Below, in pieces: positions 14,101 through 25,348 of a DNA stretch of 64,000 nucleotides (its first letter is position 1; each line of letters opens with the position of its first letter). The stretch is from positions 29,293,501-29,357,500 of the forward strand of contig NC_092580.1 in NCBI RefSeq assembly GCF_037975245.1, in the 5' to 3' direction. The stretch comes from Apostichopus japonicus. Taxonomy: Eukaryota; Echinodermata; Holothuroidea; Aspidochirotida; Stichopodidae. The notes beneath the pieces were generated by a model, which saw only the letters and a list, made by a program, of their open reading frames with translations, was not told the origin of the DNA and searched no databases. The position numbers and the translations under genes are program-made.

Positions 14101-14459
14101 AAATAAAACTTTGTATTTTTTTTGCACAATTTTTCACAGATTAAAAAAATGTGGCAAGCAGTTAGCAACATTTTAAGGATCTCAGGTTTTGGCAACAGGG
14201 CTCAGTACTAAATGTTTTGTAAAAACTGTCACTAAATGTGGCAGGGGGAAAAAAAGACACCCATCTTTCAGTTAGTGGTATTGAAGGGTAAATTTACTTC
14301 ATCCTCTCACTATATATACACAATCTTATTCTAGCCCGAGTTGATATCATTTTATTTCATGGTCTATAGTAACACTCACATGTTATATTTCAGTTTAACA
14401 CAGTGAAGACGAGCAACGCAGGCTCTTATGGTAAGCAGACGAATATACATTCTCTATAA
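5140..14459 (+). CDS. STIMATE: STIMATE/TMEM110 family ER membrane protein, six coding exons
   Basis: Exons that keep one reading frame: 5140-5311, 6217-6373, 7329-7563, 11283-11366, 12737-12920 and 14404-14459, all with GT-AG borders. The product is about 295 residues, close to the human protein (about 294). Diagnostic stretches are [18 protein letters not shown] (exon 2), FLLDSTVG and [20 protein letters not shown] (exon 3) and [10 protein letters not shown] (exon 5). About four to five hydrophobic segments span exons 1-5, followed by a lysine run and an acidic tail with LAMDEDE. In vertebrates STIMATE is an ER multi-pass protein that binds STIM1 and promotes store-operated calcium entry at ER-plasma membrane junctions. 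The start is the first in-frame ATG before the conserved CQHG segment. Exons 1-5 are secure. The last exon is weak: it could instead splice at 14430 to an exon I could not find. An AATAAA lies at 15057. Confidence 0.88.
5688..5835 (+). repeat. Dispersed repeat family, copy 2, in STIMATE intron 1
   Basis: ACTATCTAAGTGGAGCGCCACC matches the copy at 2571, and the downstream CAAGTTGCATTTACACATT block is shared with the copies near 2.6 and 32.3 kb. Confidence 0.7.
8440..8912. repeat. About 189-bp tandem repeat, 2.5 copies, in STIMATE intron 3
   Basis: GCAGGAACATTGCACA, AAAACATCAATATGT and CTCAACAAGAAA recur at a spacing of 188-190 bases. Just upstream (8220-8370) is a cluster of CACTTGACTTGACTCGACTC-like words. 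Confidence 0.75.
10335..10556 (+). mobile_element. 3' end of a CR1/L2-type LINE in STIMATE intron 3
   Basis: The plus strand reads [20 protein letters not shown], then [11 protein letters not shown], the same pol C-terminus type as at 1968-2290. It ends in ACTATATAAATGTATTATTATTA, a short microsatellite tail. Heavily truncated. Confidence 0.65.
11361..11420 (+). repeat. Triplicated 5' splice site of STIMATE exon 4
   Basis: The 22-bp unit AATGTAAGTATGTRTAGCAATT is repeated, so GTAAGTATGT donors occur at 11367, 11389 and 11411. Only the first keeps the STIMATE frame: the added segment contains TAG in the reading frame (GTA AGT ATG TGT AGC AAT TAA T also brings TAA). Confidence 0.7.
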
Positions 14460-17400
14460 ACCCAAACCTGTCATGGAGCGGTGTCAGTTGGTCACTTCTG
14501 TCCTCCGTAGAGGGTAATAGGAATGCTTGTCATATATACCACCTGTTGCTGCACCCTTTTCCCATCAGTGTCTGTACCAACATTCATTCAATACACCAGC
14601 ATTTTCTGCATCCATTTTTTTCATGATTTTGAAAAACAGCTCTTATGGTTTGGTTTAAATGGCAATTTTGCCAACTATACACGGTATTTCGCAAAGGATA
14701 AGAAGCAAATGACCGAAATTGTTAGGAGACGTACCTTACAGTAGTTATTGGACAGCCTGTGAAAAATTCATGGCAATCGACCCAAATGGCGCACTTTAAG
14801 ATCGGTGTTGGTGGAATGGGATTATATACCAAATGTTTGTTTAATCTTCAAATTTGACAAATCTATTCTTGCCTTCATGCTTTCAATTGTTCCTCCTTTC
14901 TTATTTTTTACATTTTTCTTCCTTTTTTTTTTTTGGTCTGGCCTTTGACGAGGAAGAATTAAAAGAGGAAAAATAGCCTTTACTGAGATCTTCTGTGTTC
15001 TGTGTGCTCGTTATCATGTACTTTGGCTGTAACAGAAGTTTAGCAGTTATTGCCAGAATAAAAAAATAAAAAACTATCATTTTAATGATGGGAATAGGTT
15101 CAATGACATCCTATGTTCACTTTGATATAAGTCTCTTTCAACCATCTCTGACTAAAGTGTTTGATAGATACTGTAGGTGAAACCACTTTATGTGAGACTT
15201 TTCTGTTTTTAAAAAGTTTTCCTTGTATGAAAGGAAGCACCAAAGGGGATTGTGTATATATATGTATATATGTAGCTAGTGGTATTCTGTAGCCACTTAT
15301 GGTTTCTGATATGTAGAAAGATATAATGCTGTACTATACTGTACTTAGAGATAAAGTAGGTTAAAAAAAATAGAACAGTAACGTTATAAATAATAGCTAA
15401 AGGAATGTTTTGGTCGGCAAGTTTAACGATATATTTATTTTTATGCAACTTTAAACTGACATGAAGTTAACCTGCAGAGCCCAACATTCTTTCCTCTTGT
15501 TTTTTTGGAAAATTTATTTTCAACGTTTTTGTTGTTGTTGTTGCCAGAAGTCTATGCATTCACTTATTAAATAGCCGGTGCGTCGTCGCCTGCATAATGT
15601 GGAAAAGTTTGTAAAACAACCCCACCAAGGATAGCTTTTCAATTTTTTTGTGACTTGAATATCTTCCCTTATCCCCTTGGAGAAAATATAGTCTATGACA
15701 TTGCATTGTTTAGAGTTAAGTTATGTGACAAACCTCTCACAGTTTGTGTTCCATTGATGGTGTCTGTGGGGTTAGAGGTCGTAGAGAATTAATATTTGTT
15801 CTGCTTCCTTCTGCCGAATTTTCAATCTCTCGCGGTATCAAGGGTCTGTCCATCCCTTTCGGCCAGCTTTATGACACTCTGCTTGTCTTATTTATTGCCC
15901 AAAAGCTGTTCCTTTCCTACATGTCAGTCATACTGACTAATGAATATATATCTCTAAGAGATGTTTTGAAAAAACTGTGCCACCTTGATGGAAACCAAAA
16001 TTTTGCAGTGGAAATTTCTGTTACACTTGTTGATCACCTTCATGGATGTTCTTGATGGTTCTAATCCAATATCTATGTTGCTTGTAATGGATGTGAAGAA
16101 TGATGAATTCATCTCAAAATAATATTGAGTACAAAAACACCCATTTATTCACACCCTGATTAGGGGGGAAAAAAAGGTAAAAAAGAAACCTTAGGAAATG
16201 TTCTTCTGTGTGAAGGATATGCATAGGAAGTGTGTTCTTGCCTAACTGTGCTAATTGGGTGTACAAAGACCCAATCTACTGAATATTCATATAATAAAAC
16301 TTCAAGGACGGTAGTCTCACATGGTACGTGACCAGTATGCCCAAAACTCTGACAAATGGAACAGTCACATAATTCTCAAGAAAGAAATATTGCAATGAAT
16401 TAGGAATTTTGTTTTGAGCAGGAACATGAGAGCTATCACTGAAGGTGGTGGTTACTAGCCCTGGAATGAGAAGGATGGGGGGGGGGGGGGGGGTTGAAGG
16501 GTGAGGCAGTGCAGACAATGGTGTAAACATTTAAAGGTTCTGTAGATTATGAATTTATTTATCAAAATGAGGATTTAGTTTGACTGTTATTTTGAGAAAA
16601 AAAATCAGAGTGACGAAGGAAATACCTTGTCTATCAGGATCTTAATATCACCTTAATATATAAATGTATATATACAAGGTATTGTCGTCTATGTATCACA
16701 TTGGTCCATTCTAGAGATGATACTTACAGTATGAGTGTGCTGTCATAAGGAACCCTCATGTATCAATCATGCACAGGTTTCGGACATTTTTGCCGGTACT
16801 GTATCGAGTCCGGTCTGCCATCTATAATAGTTACCTCATACTTCAAGCCTTGTCTCCTACAGACATATAATTTATGGTATTCAGTGAGCCCTACGGAACT
16901 TGACATGCAGCTTGCATAACCAATTGAACAAGTGTCTTTTACGAATTTATTGTTTTTCATTCTCAGTCTCAGTCTAATGTATCAGTTGCCATCCTGCTTT
17001 CAGTAGCATATCAATGATCATGTGAACCTTAAAAGTTACTTTAAGTACAAATAATTAGGGGTGGGGGTGGGGAATTAGAGAAAAGAAAATATGAAAAATG
17101 AATTCCATTCTTTTTTGTCTTCATGATGCACATTTAAGAAATACGATGACATTATTTAGACAAGCTGATTGCCCACTTGGTCTGATACCATATTGTATGC
17201 CAGGAACAAATATGAATTTTTAATGTCTTGTTGTGTAATGTTAATGTTAAAGGTTTCATGATATCAAAGGTAAATTTTTCATTTTGCTCTCCATCCATCT
17301 TATTCATTGCAAACATGTATGTTACGGGTTTCTCGAGGGATGGTGTGGCCATATCGATCCAAATGAGATGTGAATTATAACAGAAGTGCACACTGTAGTT

Positions 17401-20400
17401 GAAATGGTTCGGAAAGGAATTAAGTTCAATGGACCAGTTCCTGGTTTATACTGAATATCATCAATATGGATCCAAAAGTGTCAATTACCTTTTCAAAATT
17501 ACCTTTTGGGATATTCTATCCTGTACAAATTCTTTATTGACATTGTGGATTTTGAAGATACATAATTTGAACATTCTATCAAGGAAATGCGTGGAGGTTT
17601 CAGTACATTGATCAATATAGTTTGTGCATGGATTATCTTCCCCCAACCCATGCCAAGTATCCACCCCATTCTGCCTATTTGTGTGAAGATCTCGTGAAAT
17701 GTAACTGGAATGCCCAGATTTGATGATGTTTTGTTGGTAAATTCATGAATTTAGAAGTAAATAATATTAAAATGAGTAATTTTAAATGAGCAATTTTAAA
17801 TGATGTAGATAAGTTTGTAAGTTTGTTGCTCTTTGTTCTGTCATGTCCTTGTCAATAGCTTAAATGGAATATTGATTTCCTTATAGAAGTGAGATTGAAA
17901 TTGAATTCTGTCATGGCTCATAAACACAGTGTTTTATATTATGCCGGATGTAAGATATCCCAAGCGCCACAGTTTGAGCTGAACTGTTAGGGTTTGTTAT
18001 CAGGTACAGGTTACTTGTCTACCTGTAGCTGTATAGGAATGGAAATATGACAATTTACTTTAATTAATCGCAATTATTCTTCCTACACTGGGTAATTAAA
18101 AAATATGTCTGTCATACTATTATCACTTGTCATTTAGCCTTTGAAGATCCCGCTAGGATCGAAATGTCAGGCCAACTTACTTTTACACATACTATTATCA
18201 CATTAACACTTGTAGATTAATATATTGCACGTTGTAAATATTCACTGCAGCTTACCGATTAGACTCTATAAATATTCTTTGTTTTATTAAAATAAGAAAG
18301 CTCAGATTGTCTTCTAATACTGCTGTCTAATTAACTGTCCTAAGGTGAATCCTACTTTACTTAAAGGTGTGCCTCCGTTGTTTCACAGTAAGGCATACAG
18401 CACATTTCTGAGAAGCGTTCTGTAAACTTAAGATATATACCACTGCTAATGCAAAAATGTACAGGTTGTCAACTTTATCACACAGTTCTTGTTCTGTGTG
18501 CAAATGGTTGAATAGGTTTCTCTGCTTCCATCGCAGTGTGATGTTCGTAATAGTGTACACCAAGAGTAAAGCATCAGTTACCCATGCAAAGTTTCTAATG
18601 CTAATGTAAATTTTAAAGGATAATGATTATTTTGTTATGTTGTACAATGTTTTAAAACATTGCTATCAAGGCCAGGTTGTATTTCTAAATACAGTTATTC
18701 ATTTTTGAGAAATGATCCAATTAACATATATATGACAGTTATCAATAAAAATTGCTGGACTAATTACTCTTTGCCCACACACACACACACCATAAGGGTG
18801 AGTTCTCACATATACAACACAAAACCAGAAAAGAAAACGAAATAACATTCACCCCCTTGAATTACTTGTTGACAATACATTATAAATTCCTCAAGGACAT
18901 ATGGTGATGAATGTTTGTCATCCAAGGATGCGTGGATGTTCATATGCAGTTACAGGAACATACGACTTGGTTGAATTATTAGGATAAATGAAATGAATGG
19001 ATTATCATTTATTCAGGACTGCATTACAGAGCTGAGGTCATCATCAGTTTAGCCTGCAAGAAGCATTCCAGAGATTTAACAGACTTTTAAAGTTGCATAT
19101 CTTGAACACCAAAACTGGTAAAAGAAACATTATTAGCACTCACATAATTTTCCTCTCATTTTGGACTATAACATATTTATCAACGATTAAAATTCTTAAG
19201 TAATGTATTAACCCATTGTAATAATATCTGAAGAGTGTCTGTTGATCAGATGTCACCTTTAAGTCCACCAAGTGATGAATCATATGACCTAGTAGGTGCA
19301 AAAATTAATTTTGCGATGAATTTGGGGAGGCCGCGAGTTTTGCTCTTGCCTCCTCCTTGTCATAATAGATCACTTTTGCTACTATTAAGGCTTATTAAGA
19401 TCTTTTACTTAAAGCTTTGTTCTTCTTGTTTATAATTTCTTGAAAATGACAGTACTACAGTATGGTTAATACTATGTAATATATGAATGTCTGACATTGT
19501 AGTAGTGTAGACTTGTAGCTGGGGTCTTAAAACATTAGGTTGTTACTGTCAGTTGCATAGATGATAATAGTAATTTTAGCAAAGGCAAAGTAAAAAAAAA
19601 AAATTAAGTGCTTGAATCGGCCTTACTTTGGAGCCTTTTTTGGGGGAAGGGATATCTTTTATTATTTTCTAAAGAATTAGAGAGACTGATAATGTACAAT
19701 ATTCAATGATCCAGCCTAATACCAGATTAAAGAAACTGTGATATTCTTGGGTAGTAGTGAATCCAACTGCTTCAGTTTGAGGGGGAAAGGAAGGGGAGTG
19801 GGATATATGGGTCATTAAATGTGTTATTGCCTCTACAGAAGTTTTTTGGTGTTATCTACCCAGTCATTATAAACTTACTAATAATTTATATGAATAATTT
19901 TTCTATCATCACCATCACTTGGATTACTTACAAGTATGTACTGATTGCTGTTCTTGATGTTTTTGTTTTACAGCGTGCTCTGTTCATCTCTCATTCCTAT
20001 TCTACTGCAAACTATGAATACTTTAAATCTGCAAAACTTTGTGACGTTGCTGTTATTTCCGTATTTTGTAAAGAAAACAAATTTAAAAACATATGGCAAT
20101 CTCTTAAGGGATGTATTTAGATCTTATCTTAAATTCTTCTGCATCTACAAATGTTCTTCCTATTTTCTTATGTGGGAAGGAGGGAGGGGGAAGGGGGTTG
20201 GAGGGTGGGAGTAGGGGTGACGGTAGTGGAAATGCGCAACAAAGATGGAATTGATTTTAGTTGCTTTCAAATAATAATATTATAATTCTCAAAATGCAAG
20301 TATATGTTGATCTAATAAGCAAAACCAATTATATTGCAACTTTGTGCAAAACTAGTAGCTTTACTTTGATACATTTGTTGTCATCAGTTTGAGAGTATCA

Positions 20401-20937
20401 AGTGATACGGGAAATAAAGGAGCAGATTAATACACAATTTCATTTTTTTTTTGTATCTTTTTGCATTATCAAATATCATTCACTGTTTAGTGTTAACCAT
20501 AGAATGATTCAAGTGGTACATATATTTAAATTTTGCTTTTCAACAACGGTGAACAGAAGTGACATAATTAGTAATAAATTCTGCACATAGTAAACATATA
20601 CACAACTTTCAATACCCATAATATGTAATGAACTTATTTTCCATTTTCTAAAAATCTAAATACTGTCGATGCCCTGACTTTTCAAAGCATTATGCAGTTA
20701 GTCATATCCTGAATAACTGAAAATGTGAAATGCATTGTGGACCATCAAATATTTTGCACACAGCCTAGTAGAGTTATATGGGGACCCATCTGTTAGATGT
20801 GAGTCATGGGAGAGAAGTCTGGACAATTGTTAATGTTTTTTTCCTGCCAAAGAACAGTCTTAGAGACTTCTGCCTATCCTCTACCCATCGTTTAGTCCAT
20901 GTCCATGCAGCTACTGTACAGGCATCCCACTCCACTG
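14460..20937. other. Interval between the convergent STIMATE and NDUFAF3 genes
   Basis: No further gene is supported. The first 600 bases may be the STIMATE 3' UTR. The rest is AT-rich with short homopolymers (G run at 16479-16493, CA repeat at 18777-18790). A missing last STIMATE exon could lie here, but I found none with the right phase and a recognisable tail. Confidence 0.5.
15057..15062 (+). terminator. Candidate AATAAA polyadenylation signal of STIMATE
   Basis: AATAAA about 600 bases downstream of the candidate stop at 14457-14459. It fits a 3' UTR of ordinary length if the last exon is the one proposed. Confidence 0.35.
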
Positions 20938-23900
20938 TCATCGCTCAGGTGGAATCAACCCAGCGGCTACAACCCTGCCTTCACCGACCAAAAAGTTAAA
21001 AGTAGAGCAAGCGTGAGGCTGTAAAGAGAGAGGTGGAGAAAAGTTTTTTTTTTTTTCATAAGACTGAACTGTGGTGATCACCAAAAGAGACTGACTGTCA
21101 AAAAGCTGTACAGGCTGATATTCCTTTGCTTAGAAATATTGCTCTCAAGTTCAATATGATTTCAGATACTAGAAAAGAAGAAATCAATAACTACTGAAAT
21201 AGAACAAATTTCTAGACTTTGTACTAAGCAGGGATTGATTTTAATGTTCAAATTTTGTGTTGCAGTTTTAAAGCCTCTGAACTGTGTCTCGTATAAGATA
21301 CTATTGATTCGAGCTCTTATGCATCTGTGCACTTGTGAAGTGATTTAATCATTCTGCACAGCATTTTGCGACCCTTTATTATTCCCTAAGTAGCCACAAA
21401 TTCAACACAAAATACCTTAGCACTGAGGTTTAAGCACTTTTCAGAAAGTTGTGTTTCCACTGCTGAAATGACTATGTAATGCTAGTGTCTGAACCATAGA
21501 ATTACTATGCAATGCTAGTGTCTGAACCATAGAATTACTATGCAATACTAATGTCTGAACCATAGATTTGCTATGCAATGCTACAGTAGTGTCTGAACCA
21601 CAGAATTACTATGTAATGCTAGTGTCTGAACCATAGAATTACTATGTAATGCTAGTGTCTGAACCATAGAATTACTATGTAATGCTAGTGTCTGAACCAT
21701 AGAATTACTATGTAACGCTAGTGTCTGAGCCATAGAATTACTATTTAATTCTAGTGTCTGAACCATAAAACAAGTGTAACAAGAAGAGGCTTGTCCAAAT
21801 AATTCAGAGCTAAATGTCAAATGATGATGTATGCGTTGACAAACAACACTGCATTACTGTAGTTGAATACGTACCGTGACCTGGACTTCCATTGCAATGC
21901 CCTTTGACCTCATGAATTTATGCAGTTCTGGATTTAACCTGTGCCATTGTGAACCTGTACCTATAACCAGGATTTCTGAGAAAGAATAAAGACAAAAATT
22001 GGGATTGAGTAAGATGAGGTGTCATCAAACTCATCCAAACAATTTATATGTTTACTTTTTCTGTTACAAAAAATATGCAATATTTGGAAATATTTTATAA
22101 AATTTCAAGTGAAGAGCCAAACACTCAGAAAGGAAACTAATATCCTTGTAAGATAAACGAAAAACTTAAATATAAATATTCATAGCAAAACTTGGCATTT
22201 ATAGATTTGTTCCTTGGTGGCTACTATTGCTTGCAAGACTAAATAATAACGATTAATCAAATTAGAAGAATTTTAATTACTGTTTTGTTCATTTACTCAC
22301 AATCAAAGTGCACACGTTTTGCTGGCTTGTCATGTTGTCATCAACTCTACAAGCTTTATGAATCTTTCTTTTCTTGACACAGTTAAATTTTCATTGGTTT
22401 GTGCCTCATATTTCAACATTAATAGATATCCCACAATCCTAAGTCATTTATTGGGTTACAATGCTGCATGGCTGCTCCTGCCTGGTGAGTTATGAACCAA
22501 AGAAGGCCCATTTGACAGAATGTTTCGAGTCTGACAACTTCAATATTTTTTGTTCGTCACAAAACCACTGAGGTTTACACATCTCTCTTCTTCAATGATT
22601 GGATGTGGTAAGATGATATACGGTGTTTAACTTTTGCGACACTAAGCAAATAATCATTCCTCTAAAGGTCAACGGTAATGAAACTGTATCTCTGAGTTTG
22701 CTCTTTGGTATAATTACACCTCTCTTTAAATCACCCACCTACTCTTGGCTCTAAGAGGTGAAACAGTGACAGACTTTCTTTACTAATATCCCCAACACCA
22801 GCAATCTGTAGGGAACAAAGAAGGAGACTCATTTGATATGTATACATATGGGAAAGTAATACATTAATATAAGACAACGACTTGGCAACCAAAATTTTTC
22901 ACAAGTTACACTTAGCTTGAGCTTAATTGCAAGGCATTATATGCCTTAAGGACAATTAAAATGTCATGAACTGGATATAAATTGGTCATTCTTATTTTGC
23001 TAAATTTTTGGGTCAACCAAATTTTCTGTTCGGACAACCAAAATCTAAGGACTGGTTGTCCAAAGGACAACCAGGAAAAAATCCTTAAAAATTTGCCATG
23101 CACGGAAACCCCTTGCTTTATAAAAAAAATATATATATTCTTTGAGCTATTAAACTGTTCTGAAAAGGCATGTATTATGAGGCTTTAGAGTTTAAATTTT
23201 TCATCTTCGCTTTATGTAATAACATTAATATATATATATATAATCTTTCACATTAAGGTTGTTAACACAGACCGCAACTGTCATAAGCCATATGCAGCTG
23301 TTATTGTGGAAATTCACTTTCCTCAAGGCAAACTGTAGGGAATCAAAGCATTAGATTATTTTGCATGATACATTAATGCCTAATAATTGTGAGAGGAAAA
23401 AGAGGTGATGGCAATCAAGTATCTTGTACTTACATTCCAGTGAAACCTGGCATTGAACATGACATTGACATGTGACTATAATGCACATTGACCTTGGTAT
23501 TAAAATGATTCATCACTGACATCACTTCTTGTGAACAGTATATAGCAACTATTACCAGAAGGAATATACATCACGGTATTCCAATCTTGCATAACAAACA
23601 AAAGACAGCTGAATATCTAAGTACTTACATTCCAATGAACCAGACTCCAAGGAAGTATTGCAACCGGCCCAACTATCACATCACCACTTATAGTGAATCC
23701 TCTGGCACTGTACTTTGATATATATGGGACTTCGGTGGACTCCTTGGAAAGCAAACTTACACTAGTTTTAGAGTACAATTCATCATCTGTGGGATAAAGC
23801 TGTCCTCTGAATTGAGAAGATGAGTGTAGACACCTATAATATGAAGGGAACAAACAAAGAGAAGGTCTCAACTTATATGCTTGGAAGAGGATGTTAAAAT

Positions 23901-23949
23901 GGCATTCTTTTCTTGTGTTGCACAGCCCAAACAGTATTTTTGAAGGCAT
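20938..23949 (-). CDS. NDUFAF3: NDUFAF3, mitochondrial complex I assembly factor 3, four coding exons
   Basis: Minus-strand exons 23949-23629, 22805-22739, 21975-21875 and 21018-20938 join in frame (570 nt, 189 aa; human is 184). Conserved segments in order: YPTDDELYSKTSVSLL, ARGFTISGDVIVGP, LPWSLVHWN, HLLEPRVEILVIGTGS, GIAMEVQVTPHACSTFNFLV, and AAGLIPPER at the end. This is the Mth938/DUF498 fold family. NDUFAF3 works with NDUFAF4 in early assembly of respiratory complex I in the mitochondrial matrix. The N-terminus before DDELY is rich in basic residues and poor in acidic ones, as expected for a presequence. Uncertainty: a pyrimidine tract and AG at 23834-23835 could be a splice acceptor. 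The true start would then be upstream, possibly in the island at 24867-25069, whose donor phase matches. The gene converges on STIMATE. Confidence 0.88.
21471..21770. repeat. 33-bp minisatellite, about nine copies, in the last NDUFAF3 intron
   Basis: The unit ATGTAATGCTAGTGTCTGAA followed by CCATAGAATTACT is repeated head to tail with few changes. Read on the minus strand it looks like a repetitive peptide (MVQTLALHSNS), but it lies in an intron and is not a gene. Confidence 0.85.
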
Positions 23950-24120
23950 TAATATATTTAGCTCCATTATGTACAGTACAGACATTATGTCAGATCTACA
24001 GTACATACTGTACCTTTAAGCAACCATTCTTAAAGTTTGATATCAATTTTGATTTTTAACTTGATTAGATTTGGTCGTAATGTTGTTTATGTCCAGTATA
24101 AGTTTACACAGTATAACTGC

Positions 24121-24262
24121 CCACTTCTACATACCCCCACCAAAAGCTTGCCTTCTACATGATGTTAATGTGATAATTGCTACGATAGATTTCGGTAGAC
24201 CACCAAAAGCTTGCCTTCTACATGATGTTAGTGATAATTGCTACGATAGATTTAGGTAGACC
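24121..24262. repeat. About 70-bp direct duplication, two copies
   Basis: CACCAAAAGCTTGCCTTCTA and ATAATTGCTACGATAGATTT occur in order twice, with only a few differences. Upstream of NDUFAF3; no gene is seen. Confidence 0.75.
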
Positions 24263-24866
24263 TATTAAGGGATTACCTTTGCCTGACATTTCACTACGTT
24301 AAGCCTGGCGTTAGGCCTAACTCTAGTCAGATAAGGCTAGAGTGACACTAGGCCTATGCTAGTATTACTAACACTAACACTGACACTAGTACACTAACTA
24401 GTAACAGTCGTTACAGCGCAAAATTAGTTCTACATGAAGTTACTTTTAAACGAGGGAAGATGGTTGCAACATTCATGATAAGCGTCAAAAATTTTGAAGT
24501 ATTTGGGGAACGAATGTTCATACCATCGTGCCGAACGATGCAATATGCACTATTATTATTATTAAGTGGACACACTTTGATTTCGCGCAACTACTATGTA
24601 CATCACTGTCGAGTGGACGATTATGTAACACAAGTTTAACCCAGATATCCTACATCTTGAACGTTCATCGGAATTAATAGTACGCTAAATAAATTAAATT
24701 TGACCGCAAATCTACGTTACCGTTTGCAAACTTCCAAATTTTGTTTCAATTGATGAGATAAACTCCCATATATTGTGCTCCTTAGCAGCAAGGCCGTCAT
24801 TTTGTAATATGTAGCATAATAGTAATATATCTCCGATTCAAGTTTCAAGTCGTGACTATCACTTAC

Positions 24867-25069
24867 TTATATCGATGACATGTACCCTGACCATAGAAAT
24901 AAAGAGTTCTTTGACCCTGACTGAGTGGAACATTTCCAACGTGCCGAGAATGATCGACGTGACAGCCTTTGGGATAATATACTTTAAGCTGGCTCAAGAA
25001 TTTGCAAATGTATGGGGCTTGATTCAAAACATTGAGATCCAGGGCGAAGCGGGACTGAGTGAGTAGCAC
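24867..25069. other. Coding-like island open on both strands near the NDUFAF3 5' end
   Basis: On the minus strand an open frame of 67 codons ends at a strong donor (GTAAGT after 24867). Its phase (2) fits the possible NDUFAF3 acceptor at 23834, but the frame contains no ATG, so it would need a further upstream exon. On the plus strand an ATG at 24875 opens 63 codons that run into a GTGAGT donor near 25059. The plus frame uses many GTG, CTG, AAG and CAG codons and has no family I recognise. At most one reading is likely to be real: either an N-terminal extension of NDUFAF3 or the first exon of a divergent gene. I cannot decide from sequence alone. Confidence 0.35.
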
Positions 25070-25348
25070 TTACTCCTCGCTGGGTGAATATGCACTTGTA
25101 CCAAGACTATACCATGTACATGATAAATATAAATTGAAGAAATTCGGGAGGTGGGGTGTAGGTTTGCTATGGGGCTCTAAACACTTTCCTTGCAATTGCT
25201 CGTATCTTTCCGCAAGAGAGAACAAAATAGGCAATATATACAGTAGCCTAGTATGCAGTTTCGTGAAAGCTGCAAATTTGGAATCTGGCACCGTGGTTTG
25301 AGGAGGAAAGGGGAGAATGTTGTATAGGAGATAGATAGAGGTTATTAA

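Noticed and set aside
15744-16055. 103-residue plus-strand ORF
   Set aside because: No family, no splice partner, AT-rich codons; likely chance.
20949-21016. A plus-strand last exon for STIMATE (GGINPAATTLPSPTKKL..., stop at 21014) with a good acceptor, matching phase and a total length divisible by three
   Set aside because: The same bases on the minus strand encode the conserved NDUFAF3 C-terminus (PHACSTFNFLV to AAGLIPPER) with its own acceptor. The plus-strand reading is a coincidence of the opposite strand.
21581-21820. Repetitive MVQTLALHSNS protein
   Set aside because: Translation of the 33-bp minisatellite inside the last NDUFAF3 intron.
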